DNA of 64,000 nt, from assembly GCF_009695905.1 (NCBI RefSeq), contig NZ_VUNA01000001.1:124001-188000 (forward strand), written 5' to 3'. Shown piece after piece: positions 1-9,566 of this stretch (position 1 is the stretch's first letter; every line of letters begins with the position of its first letter). The position numbers were made by a program, and so were the translations under genes. Source of the DNA: Mogibacterium kristiansenii (lineage in GTDB: Bacteria > Bacillota > Clostridia > Peptostreptococcales > Anaerovoracaceae). The notes below the pieces were generated by a model. The model was not told where the DNA came from, searched no databases, and saw nothing but the letters and a program-made list of their open reading frames with translations.

Positions 1-2507
1 TGGCGTATACTTTACACATCACGGAAATCGATCCGATTAAATATAATTTGATTTTTGAGCGGTTCCTGAACCCGGAGCGGGTGAGCATGCCGGATATTGA
101 CGTGGATTTCTGTATTGAACACCGTCAGGACGTCATCGATTATGTGGTGCGAAAGTACGGGAAGGATAAGGTTTCACAGATTATCACCTTCGGTACGCTA
201 AAAGCAAAAGCGGCGGTGCGGGACGTTGCCAGGGTGCTGGACGCTTCCTATGCCGATGGAGATGCCATCGCCAAAGCCATTCCGAATGAGCTGGGAATGA
301 CCATCTCCAAGGCGTTGGAAATCAACCACAGCCTTCGGGAGAGGTACGATACGGAGCCTTTGGTTCGGGATATCTTGGACATGTCCATGGCGGTGGAAGG
401 TCTGCCGAGACATGCGTCCACCCATGCGGCGGGCGTGGTAATCAGTAAGCTTCCACTGGATGAATACGTTCCGCTGTATTCCTCGGATAAGGGACCGGCG
501 ACGCAGTTCAACATGACCACGATCGAGGAATTGGGATTGTTAAAAATGGACTTTTTGGGGCTGCGAAATCTTACGCTGCTTCGAAATGCCTTGGACTTGA
601 TTCGGGAGAATCAGGGAATCGAAATTGATTTTTCCACGATGGATTACAACGATGCGGCCACCTACGAGATGATTGCAGAAGGCAATACGGAGGGGGTTTT
701 CCAGTTGGAGAGCGGCGGCATGACGGATTTTATGAAGAACCTGAAGCCCACCTGCTTTGAAGATATCGTCGCGGGAATCTCCCTGTATCGGCCGGGTCCG
801 ATGGATTCCATCCCGAAATACATTGAGAATAAGAAACATCCGGAGAAAATTCAGTATGTGGATCCGCATTTGGAGCCGATTCTGGGGGTTACCTACGGCT
901 GTCTGGTGTATCAGGAACAGGTAATGCAGATTGTGCGGGACCTGGGCGGGTACTCCTACGGGCGGTCGGACCTGGTGCGCCGTGCCATGAGCAAAAAGAA
1001 AATGGCGGTGATGCTGGAAGAGAAGGAATACTTTATCAACGGAAAGAAGGCGGAGGACGGTTCCGTGGAGATTGCCGGCTGTGTGGCCAACGGAATTTCC
1101 AAGGAGGCGGCGGAAACCATCTTCGAAGATATGGTCAGCTTCGCCCAGTACGCCTTCAACAAATCCCATGCGGCGGCATATGCCGTGGTTTCTTACGAGA
1201 CGGCATATCTGAAATGCCACTATCCGAAGGAATTTATGGCGGCGCTGATGTCTAGCGTCATGGGGCAGCCGGGACACATTTCCGCATACATTCGAAACTG
1301 CAACGAAATGGGAATTGAGGTGCTTCCGCCATCGGTTCTCCGAAGCGAAGAGAAATTCTCCGTGGAAGGAGATCGGATTCGGTACGGCCTGGCAGGAATA
1401 AAGAACGTGGGCACGGGAATCGTAGGGGCGATTATCGATGCTCGAAAGGACAATCCGGAGCCGACGGATATCTACGATTTCGTAGACGGTCTGGATGCCA
1501 AGGAGCTGAATCGGAAAGCCGTAGAATCCCTGATTAAAGCCGGTGCCTTGGATGAAATCAATCCGAACCGGGCGGTGATGATTGCGGTGTGCGACGATGC
1601 GGTTTCTCGGGCGCAGAAGCGGGCTCGGAATTCCGGGCAGAACCAGATTTCTTTTTTCCAGCTGGACGAAAGCTTAATCGAGGAGGTTCGCACTACTCCG
1701 GAGCTGCCGAAAATCGCCAATTTCGAGAAGGACCAGCTGTTGTCCATGGAAAAAGAAATGCTGGGGGTCTACCTTTCCGGCCATCCGTTGGATGATTACC
1801 GAGAGCTGATCGAGACGAACACCACCGCTTCCGTGTCGGAGATTCTGGAAGTGTCTTCGATGGATACGGATGGCATGTCCGAGAACATGCCGGGCATGGA
1901 GTCCGCCTACGGACGGTATCGGGACGGGGACCGAGTGGTAATGGCGGGAATGCTGGTATCGGTGAAAACCATGATTACGCGGAAAGCCCAGGAGATGGCC
2001 AGAATTCAGTTCGAGGATTTCAGCGGCATTATGGATGGAATTATTTTTCCGTCCGCCTACGAAAAATTCCGACATCTGGTGCAGACCGATCAGATTGTGG
2101 CGATTTCCGGCAAGCTGTCCATTAAAGAGGATTCCGCACCGGAGGTTCTGGTGGACAACCTGGCGGATATCCATCAAATTCAGGAGTTCCGCCGGCGGGG
2201 AAATTTCCGGTCCGGCAGACCGAATCCGGCGGGGAGACAGAATTCGGCGGGGCGACCGACGGAGGATATCGCCAACCTGGTGAAGCTGCGGGTTCCGCCG
2301 GAATATGTGGAACGGCTGGGAAGCCGAAATCTGGTGCTGGAAGAAATCATGGGCGTTCTGAAAGAATATCCGGGGAATAGAGACGTAATGGTATTCCTTC
2401 CGGGAGGAAGGAATGTGAAAACCAGCAGTCAGTATCGGGTGGATTTTAGCGAGAAGCTGGAGCGCCGTCTGAAGGATCTGCTGGGAAACGATAATGTAAA
2501 GGGTTAA
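1..2507 (+). CDS. dnaE: DNA polymerase III alpha subunit DnaE, 5' end outside the window
   Basis: The replicative/repair DNA polymerase alpha subunit. The frame is already open at base 3 (reading AYTLHITEIDPIKYN...), so the gene starts upstream; about 834 residues are present against roughly 1150 in the family, and the N-terminal PHP domain is missing from view. Visible are the catalytic PDIDVDF (two acidic residues), HAAGVVIS, the third catalytic Asp in KMDFLGLRNL, and RPGPMDSIPKY. A helix-hairpin-helix (YGLAGIKNVGTG) follows, then KEMLGVYLSGHPLDDY and a C-terminal OB fold (DRVVMAGMLVSVKTMI onward). pfkA follows after 20 bases, as in many Clostridia. Confidence 0.97.
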   Translation, partial: AYTLHITEIDPIKYNLIFERFLNPERVSMPDIDVDFCIEHRQDVIDYVVRKYGKDKVSQIITFGTLKAKAAVRDVARVLDASYADGDAIAKAIPNELGMTISKALEINHSLRERYDTEPLVRDILDMSMAVEGLPRHASTHAAGVVISKLPLDEYVPLYSSDKGPATQFNMTTIEELGLLKMDFLGLRNLTLLRNALDLIRENQGIEIDFSTMDYNDAATYEMIAEGNTEGVFQLESGGMTDFMKNLKPTCFEDIVAGISLYRPGPMDSIPKYIENKKHPEKIQYVDPHLEPILGVTYGCLVYQEQVMQIVRDLGGYSYGRSDLVRRAMSKKKMAVMLEEKEYFINGKKAEDGSVEIAGCVANGISKEAAETIFEDMVSFAQYAFNKSHAAAYAVVSYETAYLKCHYPKEFMAALMSSVMGQPGHISAYIRNCNEMGIEVLPPSVLRSEEKFSVEGDRIRYGLAGIKNVGTGIVGAIIDARKDNPEPTDIYDFVDGLDAKELNRKAVESLIKAGALDEINPNRAVMIAVCDDAVSRAQKRARNSGQNQISFFQLDESLIEEVRTTPELPKIANFEKDQLLSMEKEMLGVYLSGHPLDDYRELIETNTTASVSEILEVSSMDTDGMSENMPGMESAYGRYRDGDRVVMAGMLVSVKTMITRKAQEMARIQFEDFSGIMDGIIFPSAYEKFRHLVQTDQIVAISGKLSIKEDSAPEVLVDNLADIHQIQEFRRRGNFRSGRPNPAGRQNSAGRPTEDIANLVKLRVPPEYVERLGSRNLVLEEIMGVLKEYPGNRDVMVFLPGGRNVKTSSQYRVDFSEKLERRLKDLLGNDNVKG

Positions 2508-2527
2508 AAAACGAAAGGGGACAAAAG

Positions 2528-3490
2528 ATGATGAAAATTGGAGTATTGACCAGCGGCGGAGATTCACCGGGAATGAATGCAGCGGTTCGGGCGGTGGTGC
2601 GTTTCGGCATCGCCCGCGGAATGAAGGTCTACGGAATCTATCGAGGGTATGAGGGCCTGATTGACGGCGAACTGGAAGAGCTGGACCGCCGTGCGGTGGG
2701 GGACATCCTTCAGCGGGGCGGCACCATGCTGAAAACCGCCCGCAGTGAGCGTTTTATGACGGAGGCGGGACGTCGGAAAGCCGTGACCACCATTGAAACC
2801 TTTGGGCTGGACGCCATCGTTGTGATTGGCGGAAACGGTTCTTTTGCCGGCGCCTTGGAGCTGTCACGTCTGGGCGTGAACGTGATGTGCATTCCGGGAA
2901 CCATCGACAACGATCTGGGATATACGGAAAGCACCATCGGCTTTGACACCGCGGTGAACACGGTGCTGGATGCGATTACCCGAATTCGGGACACTTCTTC
3001 GTCCCACGAACGAACCACCGTGGTGGAGGTTATGGGCCGTCACTGCGGCGATATTGCACTGTATGCCGGAATCGCCGGCGGTGCGGAAGCGGTGCTCCTT
3101 CCGGAGGTGGATCGGGATGTGAATTCCGTCTGCCGGAAGATTATTGAAGGCTGCAATCAGGGAAAGCAGCACAGTATTATCATCAAGGCAGAGGGATATC
3201 CGATGGATTCGCAGGAGCTGGTAAAAGAAATTTCCGAACGTACGGGGCGTTCCGTCCGTCTGGTGGTGCTGTCGTATCTCCAGCGAGGCGGATCGCCGAC
3301 CCTTCAGGATCGGATGCTGGCCACCCGCTGCGGAGACAAGGCCATCGAGCTTCTGGATGCGGGATTGACGAATAAGGCCATCGGTCTGGTGGACGGAAAA
3401 GTGCTGGGCTTTAATTTGAAAGAAGCGTTGGCGGAAACTCAGGAGTTCGACCGTCACCTGTACGAATGCGTGGATGTACTCAGCCGGTAG
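2528..3490 (+). CDS. pfkA: 6-phosphofructokinase PfkA with Asn at position 103
   Basis: Phosphorylates fructose 6-phosphate to fructose 1,6-bisphosphate in glycolysis. It has 320 residues, the usual bacterial PfkA length. TSGGDSPGMN at 8-17 is the nucleotide loop, GTIDND at 124-129 holds the catalytic Asp127, and MGRHCGD and LQRGGSP bind the sugar phosphate. Numbering coincides with the E. coli enzyme. The loop usually written GGDGS is GGNGS here, so the Mg-binding Asp103 is Asn (codon AAC). Gly104 is retained, which argues for ATP rather than pyrophosphate as donor. GAAAGGGG precedes the ATG; a second ATG follows directly and either could be used. Probably co-transcribed with dnaE. Confidence 0.95.
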   Translation: MMKIGVLTSGGDSPGMNAAVRAVVRFGIARGMKVYGIYRGYEGLIDGELEELDRRAVGDILQRGGTMLKTARSERFMTEAGRRKAVTTIETFGLDAIVVIGGNGSFAGALELSRLGVNVMCIPGTIDNDLGYTESTIGFDTAVNTVLDAITRIRDTSSSHERTTVVEVMGRHCGDIALYAGIAGGAEAVLLPEVDRDVNSVCRKIIEGCNQGKQHSIIIKAEGYPMDSQELVKEISERTGRSVRLVVLSYLQRGGSPTLQDRMLATRCGDKAIELLDAGLTNKAIGLVDGKVLGFNLKEALAETQEFDRHLYECVDVLSR

Positions 3491-3516
3491 GTGACATCCG
3501 ATAGGAGAATACGAGA

Positions 3517-4062
3517 ATGAACAAAAAAGCAATTGTACTATATACCTCCAAGCGGGGAGCGACTCAGCAGTATGCGGAATGGATTGCACAGTCCTTGGAA
3601 TGCGAATGTGCGGCATTGAAGGATTTCGATAAAGAGACCATTCCGGAATACGATTTGATCATCTACGGTTCCTGGTTGCGGGGCAGCGGCATCGTGGATT
3701 TCGATAAGATTGAGCCCTATTTGGAAGGCTCGAAGGATCACACGATTCTATTCGTGACCGGGGTTTCGGAATACAATCCGCAAAACTACCTTCAGATCTG
3801 TGAAATCAATTTCGACGGTCGGGAGAATATGGACCGGATGCAGCTGTTTTTCTGCCCGGGACGGTACGATCCGGCGCAGGTAAAGGGCTTGGATCGGATG
3901 CTGATGGCGGTTGCCAAGAAAGTGTTGAAGTCCGGACAGACGGCAGAGGATGGCGGAGCTGCCATGAAGATGATTCGAAATATCGAAGAAGGGGTGGACC
4001 TGGTGGACCGAAAGTATATCGACCCGATTCTGAATGCGGCCCATCGGATTCAAAACCGGTAG
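3517..4062 (+). CDS. flavodoxin-domain protein
   Basis: A 181-residue protein of the Flavodoxin_5 type, probably a small cytoplasmic FMN electron carrier or FMN-dependent oxidoreductase. The phosphate-binding loop is YTSKRGATQQYAEWI near the N-terminus. YDLIIYGSWLRGSG and ILFVTGVSEYNPQN match the two further FMN-contacting loops. The HemG-type protoporphyrinogen oxidases share this fold, but nothing here points to haem synthesis, so the substrate is unknown. It has an AGGAG site 8 bases before the ATG, starts 26 bases after pfkA and ends 6 bases before dinB, so it is part of one transcript. Confidence 0.8.
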   Translation: MNKKAIVLYTSKRGATQQYAEWIAQSLECECAALKDFDKETIPEYDLIIYGSWLRGSGIVDFDKIEPYLEGSKDHTILFVTGVSEYNPQNYLQICEINFDGRENMDRMQLFFCPGRYDPAQVKGLDRMLMAVAKKVLKSGQTAEDGGAAMKMIRNIEEGVDLVDRKYIDPILNAAHRIQNR

Positions 4063-4068
4063 AGCACA

Positions 4069-5337
4069 ATGGACCGAAAGATTCTCCACTGCGATATGAA
4101 TAGTTTCTACGCTTCCGTAGAGCTTCTGGAACATCCGGAGCTGCGGGACGTACCGGTGGCGGTAGCGGGAAATCCGGAGAATCGTCACGGTATTGTGCTG
4201 GCCAAAAATGAGGCGGCCAAAAAATTCGGCGTCACCACGGCGGAGACGATTCAGCAGGCGCTGCGGAAATGCCCGGGGCTGACCTTTCTGCCGCCGCACC
4301 ACGAGAAGTATTCTTTTTACAGCAAGAAAATCAATGAGATCTATCGGTCTTATACGGATCTGGTGGAACCTTACAGCATCGACGAATCCTGGCTGGACGT
4401 CACCGGCAGCGAGCGGCTGTTCGGACCGGCAGAGGAGATTGCGGATCAGATTCGGAACCGGGTTCGAGAGACGTACGGCCTCACCCTCTCGGTGGGCGTG
4501 TCCTATAACAAGATTTTTGCGAAGATGGGATCGGAATACCGAAAGCCGGATGCCACCACGGTGATTTCACGGGAGAACTACCGGGAGATTCTGTGGCCAC
4601 AGCCGGTAGGCAATTTTTTCTATGTGGGAAGAGCCACCGCAGAGAAGTTGAAGAAGCTTCATATCTACACCATTGGAGAGCTGGCCCGGGCGGATGTGGG
4701 TTTTCTGAAGCGAAGTTTCGGCGTGCACGGAGAGGATCTTCACCGTTCGGCCAACGGCGAGGATACATCGCCGGTTCGTCGCTGGGGCGATTGGGATGAT
4801 GTGAAATCTGTGGGTCACGGAGTGACCTTTCGGCGTAATATTCGAGGCGAGGATGATGTGTCTTTGGCGGTAACGGAGCTTGCCGATTGGGTGAGCACGC
4901 GCCTTCGACTGTATGAGATGAAGGCGTACGGGGTGAAAGTGGAAATTACCACGCCGGAGTTTCGGCGAATCTCCCGGCAGCGGCGGGTGGAGCGGTCTTT
5001 CGTCACGGCGCAGACCATTCGCCGAATTGCTCTGAAGCTGATTCAGGAAGCGGGGTTCATGGACCGGGAAATCCGGCTTCTGACGGTGACCGCAATTTAT
5101 TTGGCAAAGGAAGATGCCCCGGAGCAAGTGTCGATTTTCGACATGGCGGAGATGTTTTCGCCGGAGCCGAAGAACAATTCAAATTCGGTGAATTCGAATT
5201 CGGTGCAGGAAGAGAAGATTGAACGCACTATGGATGCGATTCGAAAGAAATACGGAACCAAATCCATCGGGTACGCCCACAGCCTGGGAAATGACCTGGG
5301 ATTGAGCCGGCGGAGCGAAGAAGAATCGGAAAAGTGA
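4069..5337 (+). CDS. dinB: DNA polymerase IV (Y family)
   Basis: Translesion DNA polymerase of 422 residues. The N-terminal catalytic palm begins LHCDMNSFYASVE, whose Asp binds metal, and the second acidic pair is in YSIDESWLDVT. The little-finger domain covers about 230-345. Near residue 350 the peptide QVSIF fits the sliding-clamp binding pattern QxxLF. The stretch after it is Asn/Ser-rich and ends in a charged tail. The ATG lies only 6 bases after the flavodoxin gene, and a strong hairpin follows, so it closes the dnaE-pfkA operon. No LexA-type box was noticed. Confidence 0.95.
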   Translation: MDRKILHCDMNSFYASVELLEHPELRDVPVAVAGNPENRHGIVLAKNEAAKKFGVTTAETIQQALRKCPGLTFLPPHHEKYSFYSKKINEIYRSYTDLVEPYSIDESWLDVTGSERLFGPAEEIADQIRNRVRETYGLTLSVGVSYNKIFAKMGSEYRKPDATTVISRENYREILWPQPVGNFFYVGRATAEKLKKLHIYTIGELARADVGFLKRSFGVHGEDLHRSANGEDTSPVRRWGDWDDVKSVGHGVTFRRNIRGEDDVSLAVTELADWVSTRLRLYEMKAYGVKVEITTPEFRRISRQRRVERSFVTAQTIRRIALKLIQEAGFMDREIRLLTVTAIYLAKEDAPEQVSIFDMAEMFSPEPKNNSNSVNSNSVQEEKIERTMDAIRKKYGTKSIGYAHSLGNDLGLSRRSEEESEK

Positions 5338-5351
5338 GGACCCCAAAATAA

Positions 5352-5396
5352 AAATCGGAGGATGCACCGTAACCCGTGCCGCCTCCGATTTATTTT
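5352..5396. terminator. bidirectional intrinsic terminator, dinB / nadE
   Basis: A 10-bp stem AAATCGGAGG / CCTCCGATTT flanked by A-rich sequence on the left and TATTTTT on the right. It can terminate dinB on the plus strand and nadE on the minus strand. Confidence 0.85.
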
Positions 5397-5408
5397 TACC
5401 GCAATCTA

Positions 5409-6146
5409 TTAACCTTCATATACGAAGCTGTCCATATATCTCAGCTTAAAGAGATTTCGCTCGTGCAGGGTGTCGATGCGTTCCTTGGTCTTCGGATCGT
5501 CGATCTCGCCGGTGCGGATGTATCGATCCAATACCTCATAGGTGAATCCCAGTTTGTCCTCGTCGGTCTTGCCGCTGAGTCCGTCGGACGGAACCTTCTC
5601 GATGAGCACTTCCGGAACGCCCAGTTCGCGGCCCATGGCCCGAATCTCGGCGGTGGTGAAACTGGAAATTGGACTGAAATCGCCGGCTGCATCCCCGTAA
5701 CGCGTGGAATATCCCACCCAGTCCTCGGAAAGGTTGCAAGTGTTGGCAACCCGGCCGTTCATGGATTGTCCGATGGCGTAAAGGGTGGACATCCGAAGTC
5801 TCGGCGGGAGATTAATCTCGCTGTCCCGGCTCACTTCACCGATGGAATTCCGAATTTCCTCCATGAGTGCGTCGTAGCAGCTGCCGATATTTACGGTGTA
5901 ATGGCGGATTCCAAGATGGTCTACCAGAAGCTGCGCCATGTCAATGTCTGACTGGGAGGTGTTCGGCATCAACACGCCGATGACCCGATCTTTGCCCAGC
6001 GCTTCCACCAGCAGAGCGGCGGTGATGGAACTGTCTTTTCCACCGCTGATTCCGATAATTGCGTTGCAGTCGGGACCGTTCTTCCGGAACCAGTCTCGGA
6101 TCCACTGAATCGTGGCTTGCGTTGCTTTCTTTGCATCAAATTCCAT
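5409..6146 (-). CDS. nadE: ammonia-dependent NAD+ synthetase
   Basis: Converts deamido-NAD+ to NAD+ with ATP and ammonia. At 245 residues it lacks the N-terminal glutaminase domain of the long form, so ammonia should be the direct donor. The PP-loop is GISGGKDSS near residue 33. CNLSEDWVGYSTRYGDAAGDF and the C-terminal KVPSDGLSGKTDEDKLGF are the substrate and ATP lid segments. A well-spaced AGGAGGT lies before the ATG. It stands alone on the minus strand, between the dinB terminator and a divergent promoter region shared with the YhaM-like gene. Confidence 0.96.
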   Translation of the reverse strand: MEFDAKKATQATIQWIRDWFRKNGPDCNAIIGISGGKDSSITAALLVEALGKDRVIGVLMPNTSQSDIDMAQLLVDHLGIRHYTVNIGSCYDALMEEIRNSIGEVSRDSEINLPPRLRMSTLYAIGQSMNGRVANTCNLSEDWVGYSTRYGDAAGDFSPISSFTTAEIRAMGRELGVPEVLIEKVPSDGLSGKTDEDKLGFTYEVLDRYIRTGEIDDPKTKERIDTLHERNLFKLRYMDSFVYEG

Positions 6147-6220
6147 AAAGCTACCTCCTTACAATACTTTTCATCATAGCACATCCCGGGTAAAAATAAA
6201 ACTCGCTATGCCATAGTTTC

Positions 6221-6249
6221 TTGAAGGGGATTCCGGGATAATGTATAAT
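6221..6249 (+). promoter_or_regulatory. promoter of the yhaM-recD2-comF group
   Basis: TTGAAG at 6221-6226 and TATAAT at 6244-6249 with a 17-base spacer; start codon 33 bases downstream after AGGAG. Confidence 0.8.
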
Positions 6250-6281
6250 AAACGAATGTATGAAGTGTAAAGGAGAAGCGA

Positions 6282-7241
6282 ATGAAGCAGAATTATGTTC
6301 TTCAATTGAAGGCGGATATGGAATTTATGGATTTTTTTATGGTGAAGACCATTGCCATTCGGGTGGGATCCAATCGGAAAAAATATCTGGACATGACATT
6401 GGCGGACTGCACCGGAGAGATTTCGGCGAAGAAATGGGATATTTCCGATGAAGAGCTGGATGGCATTAATCGAATCCAGGTGGGCGATATCATCAAGGTG
6501 AAAGCCGGAGTGACGGAGTGGAAGGGAACGAAGCAGCTGCGCGTTACCCGGATTCGCCACGCCAACCGGGACGACGGTCTGGTGCCTGCCGATTTCTACA
6601 AGTCGGCGCCGGAAGATTCGGAAAGCATGTATAACTATATTGTAGGAAAGATTCGGGAATTTCAGGATGAGGAGCTGAAGCAGCTCTGCCTGACAATCTA
6701 CGAAGAGAACCGGGAGAAGCTGATGTACTACCCGGCGGCCATGAGCAATCACCATGCGGAATACGGCGGACTGTTGTACCACGTGAAGCGGATGATGATG
6801 ATGGGAGAGCAAGCTTGTACAGTGTATACCAACCTCTCCAAGGATTTGCTTTTGGCGGGAGTAGTGCTCCACGATATCGAGAAATTGAATGAGATTCTGT
6901 CGGATACCCATGGTGTGTCGCCGGGGTATTCCTTTGAAGGTCAGATGCTGGGGCACTTGGTGCAGGGCGTGACACTGATTCACGATCGGTGCCGGGAACT
7001 GGGAATCGGAACGGAGAAGACCATTCTTCTGGAGCATATGATTCTCAGCCACCACTACGAGCCGGAATTCGGCAGCCCGAGAAAGCCTCTTTTTCCGGAA
7101 GCGGAAATGCTCCACTACTTGGATATTGTGGATGCAAAGATGTTCGATATGGAAGAGAGCTTATCCAAGGTAGAGCCGGGAGAATTCGGCGAACGGGTAT
7201 GGACTCTGGATAATCGAAAACTGTACCGACGAAAATTTTAG
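6282..7241 (+). CDS. YhaM-like 3'-5' exoribonuclease (OB fold + HD domain)
   Basis: A 319-residue protein with an N-terminal OB nucleic-acid binding domain (about 10-100, including YLDMTLADCTGEISAKKW) and an HD phosphohydrolase domain (about 150-290). Metal ligands are in SNHHAEYGGLLYHV, VVLHDIEK, GHLVQGV and LSHHYEPEFGSPRKP. This order matches the YhaM/CBF1 family of Firmicutes, which trims RNA and single-stranded DNA from the 3' end. AAGGAGAAGCG precedes the ATG. It leads the group recD2-comF, a nucleic-acid handling cluster. Confidence 0.88.
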   Translation: MKQNYVLQLKADMEFMDFFMVKTIAIRVGSNRKKYLDMTLADCTGEISAKKWDISDEELDGINRIQVGDIIKVKAGVTEWKGTKQLRVTRIRHANRDDGLVPADFYKSAPEDSESMYNYIVGKIREFQDEELKQLCLTIYEENREKLMYYPAAMSNHHAEYGGLLYHVKRMMMMGEQACTVYTNLSKDLLLAGVVLHDIEKLNEILSDTHGVSPGYSFEGQMLGHLVQGVTLIHDRCRELGIGTEKTILLEHMILSHHYEPEFGSPRKPLFPEAEMLHYLDIVDAKMFDMEESLSKVEPGEFGERVWTLDNRKLYRRKF

Positions 7242-7278
7242 GGTGAGAGAAAAATAGACATAACAGAAGTGGAGAGTC

Positions 7279-9501
7279 ATGGAAAAAATCGGGAAACTGG
7301 AGCGGGTAATTTTTCATAATAAAGAAAATGGATACACGGTGGGCGTCTTTGAAACGGAAGACGAACAGTTTACGGTGACCGGAAGTTTTCATGATCCGAA
7401 TCCCGGCGTGAAATACCGTATCGTTGGGGAATTTAAAATGCACCGAAAATACGGCGAGCAGTTCAATGCGGAATCCTACGAAGAGGTGATTCCGGACGAC
7501 GCCGATGGAATCCGCGCTTTTCTGGCGGCGGGAAACGTGAAGGGCATTGGTCCGAAGATGGCCAATTTGATTGTGGATCGCTTCGGGAAATCCACCTTGG
7601 ATGTGCTGGAGCAGAATCCGGAGAAGCTGCTGGCAATTCGGGGGATCGGACCGAAATCCCTGAAGGTGATCGCGGAATCCTTCGGCGAGACTATTGAATT
7701 TACGAAAATTTCTTTTTCCCTGAGAGAACTGGGAATTACCATGGCTCAGGCGGTTCGCATCTATAAGCTGTACGGCGGCGAATCCCTGGAAGTGGTGAAA
7801 GACAATCCGTACTGCTTGGTGGAGGATATTTACGGCATCAGCTTTCGGAAGGCCGATGAGATTGCCATGAAGTTGGGGTTTGAGGAAGACAGCGAATTCC
7901 GGCTGGAGAGCGGCGTGGCCTATGTGCTGGAAAATTTTGCCCAGAGCGGAAGCACCTACATGCCCAAGGAACAGCTGCTGGAATCCACGGTGAAGCTTCT
8001 GGACGTGGGGTCGGAACAGGTGGAGGAATGCCTGGTCCAGATGATTTTCCAGGGGAAGCTTCAGACGGATACGATTGAGGAGACGCCGGTGGTGTACCTT
8101 TATGGGTATTATCTGGCGGAGCAGAGCGTGGCGTGGCATCTGGCTCAGATTAAAGAGGCGCACATCGACCCCCTGTCGGCAGACCTGGACAATCTGATTC
8201 AGGACGCGGAAAAAAACAGATCCGGCGGAATTCACCTTTCCGAAGAGCAGCGGGGCGCGGTCCGTCAGGCGCTGACGGAAAATGTCTGCATTATCACCGG
8301 CGGTCCGGGAACGGGAAAAACCACGATTATCAATACCATTGTCTACATACTGGAACAGTTGGATATCAAAGTGGCGCTGGCTGCGCCTACCGGTCGGGCG
8401 GCAAAGCGAATTACGGAGACCTCCGGCGTGGAGGCCATGACCATTCACCGAATGCTGGAATACGTCTACTCGGAGGATGAGCACGAGATGAATTTCGGTC
8501 GCAACGAGGAGAACCCTCTGGAGGAGAAGGCGGTAATCATCGACGAAGCCTCCATGGTGGATTTGATGCTGATGGAGGGATTGCTGAAGGCTGTCAAGCC
8601 GGGAACGCGCCTGATTATCGTGGGCGATGCGGATCAGCTGCCTTCGGTGGGCGCAGGCAACGTGCTCCGAGATATGCTGCGCAGCGAATACATTCCTGCG
8701 GTGCGTCTTCACGAGATTTTCCGCCAGGCGGGCGAGAGCTTAATCGTGGTGAATGCCCATATGATTCAGCGAGGCGAGTATCCGTATGCCAATGAGAGCA
8801 ACAAGGACTTCTTCGTAATGAGACGATCGCGGGAAGAGGATATCCTGAATACCGTGGAGGATCTCTTTCGGGGGCGTTTGCAGAATTATTATGATTTTAT
8901 TCACAGCGGCTACGACATCCAGGTGCTGACCCCTACCAAAAAAGGCTTGCTGGGAACCATTCATCTGAACGAGGTTCTCCAGGGCGTGTTGAATCCGCCG
9001 TCCGAAGAGAAGAGGGAAAAGAAATCCGGAAGCCGGATTTTCCGGGAAGGGGATAAGGTGATGCAGCTCCGGAACAACTACATGATGGAGTGGAAGCGAG
9101 ACGGTGAGACCGAGAAGGGAAAGGGCGTCTTTAACGGCGATATGGGCCGAATTGAGGGCATCAATCCGGAATCCGGACGGGTTTCCGTTCGCTACGATGA
9201 CCGAGTGGTGGTGTACGAGAACGAAGACCTGATGGAGTTAGAGCTGGCCTATGCCATCACGGTGCACAAGAGCCAGGGAAGCGAATTCCCGGCGGTGGTG
9301 ATGCCCATGACCTGGTTCCCGCCGATGCTCATGACCCGGAACCTGCTGTACACCGCCGTGACCCGAGGCAAAAACCTGGTAGTGGTGGTGGGCTCCGAGG
9401 ATCGGATGCACGCTATGGTGGACAACAACCGAATCGATGAGCGGTATACCGGACTGGAATATCGTCTTCGCCAGATCGACTTCGGAAACACCATCGGCTA
9501 G
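7279..9501 (+). CDS. recD2: RecD2-type SF1B DNA helicase
   Basis: A 740-residue ATP-dependent 5'-3' DNA helicase of the RecD2/YrrC type, acting without RecBC. It begins with a small beta domain (GKLERVIFHNKENGYTVGVF) and two helix-hairpin-helix repeats around 80-170 (VKGIGPKMA, IRGIGPKSL). Walker A is GGPGTGKTTI near 340, the DEAD-like box is DEASMVDLML, and VGDADQLPSVGAGN is motif III. The C-terminus has AYAITVHKSQGSEF and TAVTRGKNLVVVV (motifs V and VI). The start has GGAGAG in front. The length is normal, with no sign of damage. Confidence 0.95.
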   Translation: MEKIGKLERVIFHNKENGYTVGVFETEDEQFTVTGSFHDPNPGVKYRIVGEFKMHRKYGEQFNAESYEEVIPDDADGIRAFLAAGNVKGIGPKMANLIVDRFGKSTLDVLEQNPEKLLAIRGIGPKSLKVIAESFGETIEFTKISFSLRELGITMAQAVRIYKLYGGESLEVVKDNPYCLVEDIYGISFRKADEIAMKLGFEEDSEFRLESGVAYVLENFAQSGSTYMPKEQLLESTVKLLDVGSEQVEECLVQMIFQGKLQTDTIEETPVVYLYGYYLAEQSVAWHLAQIKEAHIDPLSADLDNLIQDAEKNRSGGIHLSEEQRGAVRQALTENVCIITGGPGTGKTTIINTIVYILEQLDIKVALAAPTGRAAKRITETSGVEAMTIHRMLEYVYSEDEHEMNFGRNEENPLEEKAVIIDEASMVDLMLMEGLLKAVKPGTRLIIVGDADQLPSVGAGNVLRDMLRSEYIPAVRLHEIFRQAGESLIVVNAHMIQRGEYPYANESNKDFFVMRRSREEDILNTVEDLFRGRLQNYYDFIHSGYDIQVLTPTKKGLLGTIHLNEVLQGVLNPPSEEKREKKSGSRIFREGDKVMQLRNNYMMEWKRDGETEKGKGVFNGDMGRIEGINPESGRVSVRYDDRVVVYENEDLMELELAYAITVHKSQGSEFPAVVMPMTWFPPMLMTRNLLYTAVTRGKNLVVVVGSEDRMHAMVDNNRIDERYTGLEYRLRQIDFGNTIG

Positions 9502-9566
9502 CTGCATCGGAAAGCGGCAGCCGGAAAATATTTATTTTTACCCAGATGTATTCGGAAAGGATGTTT

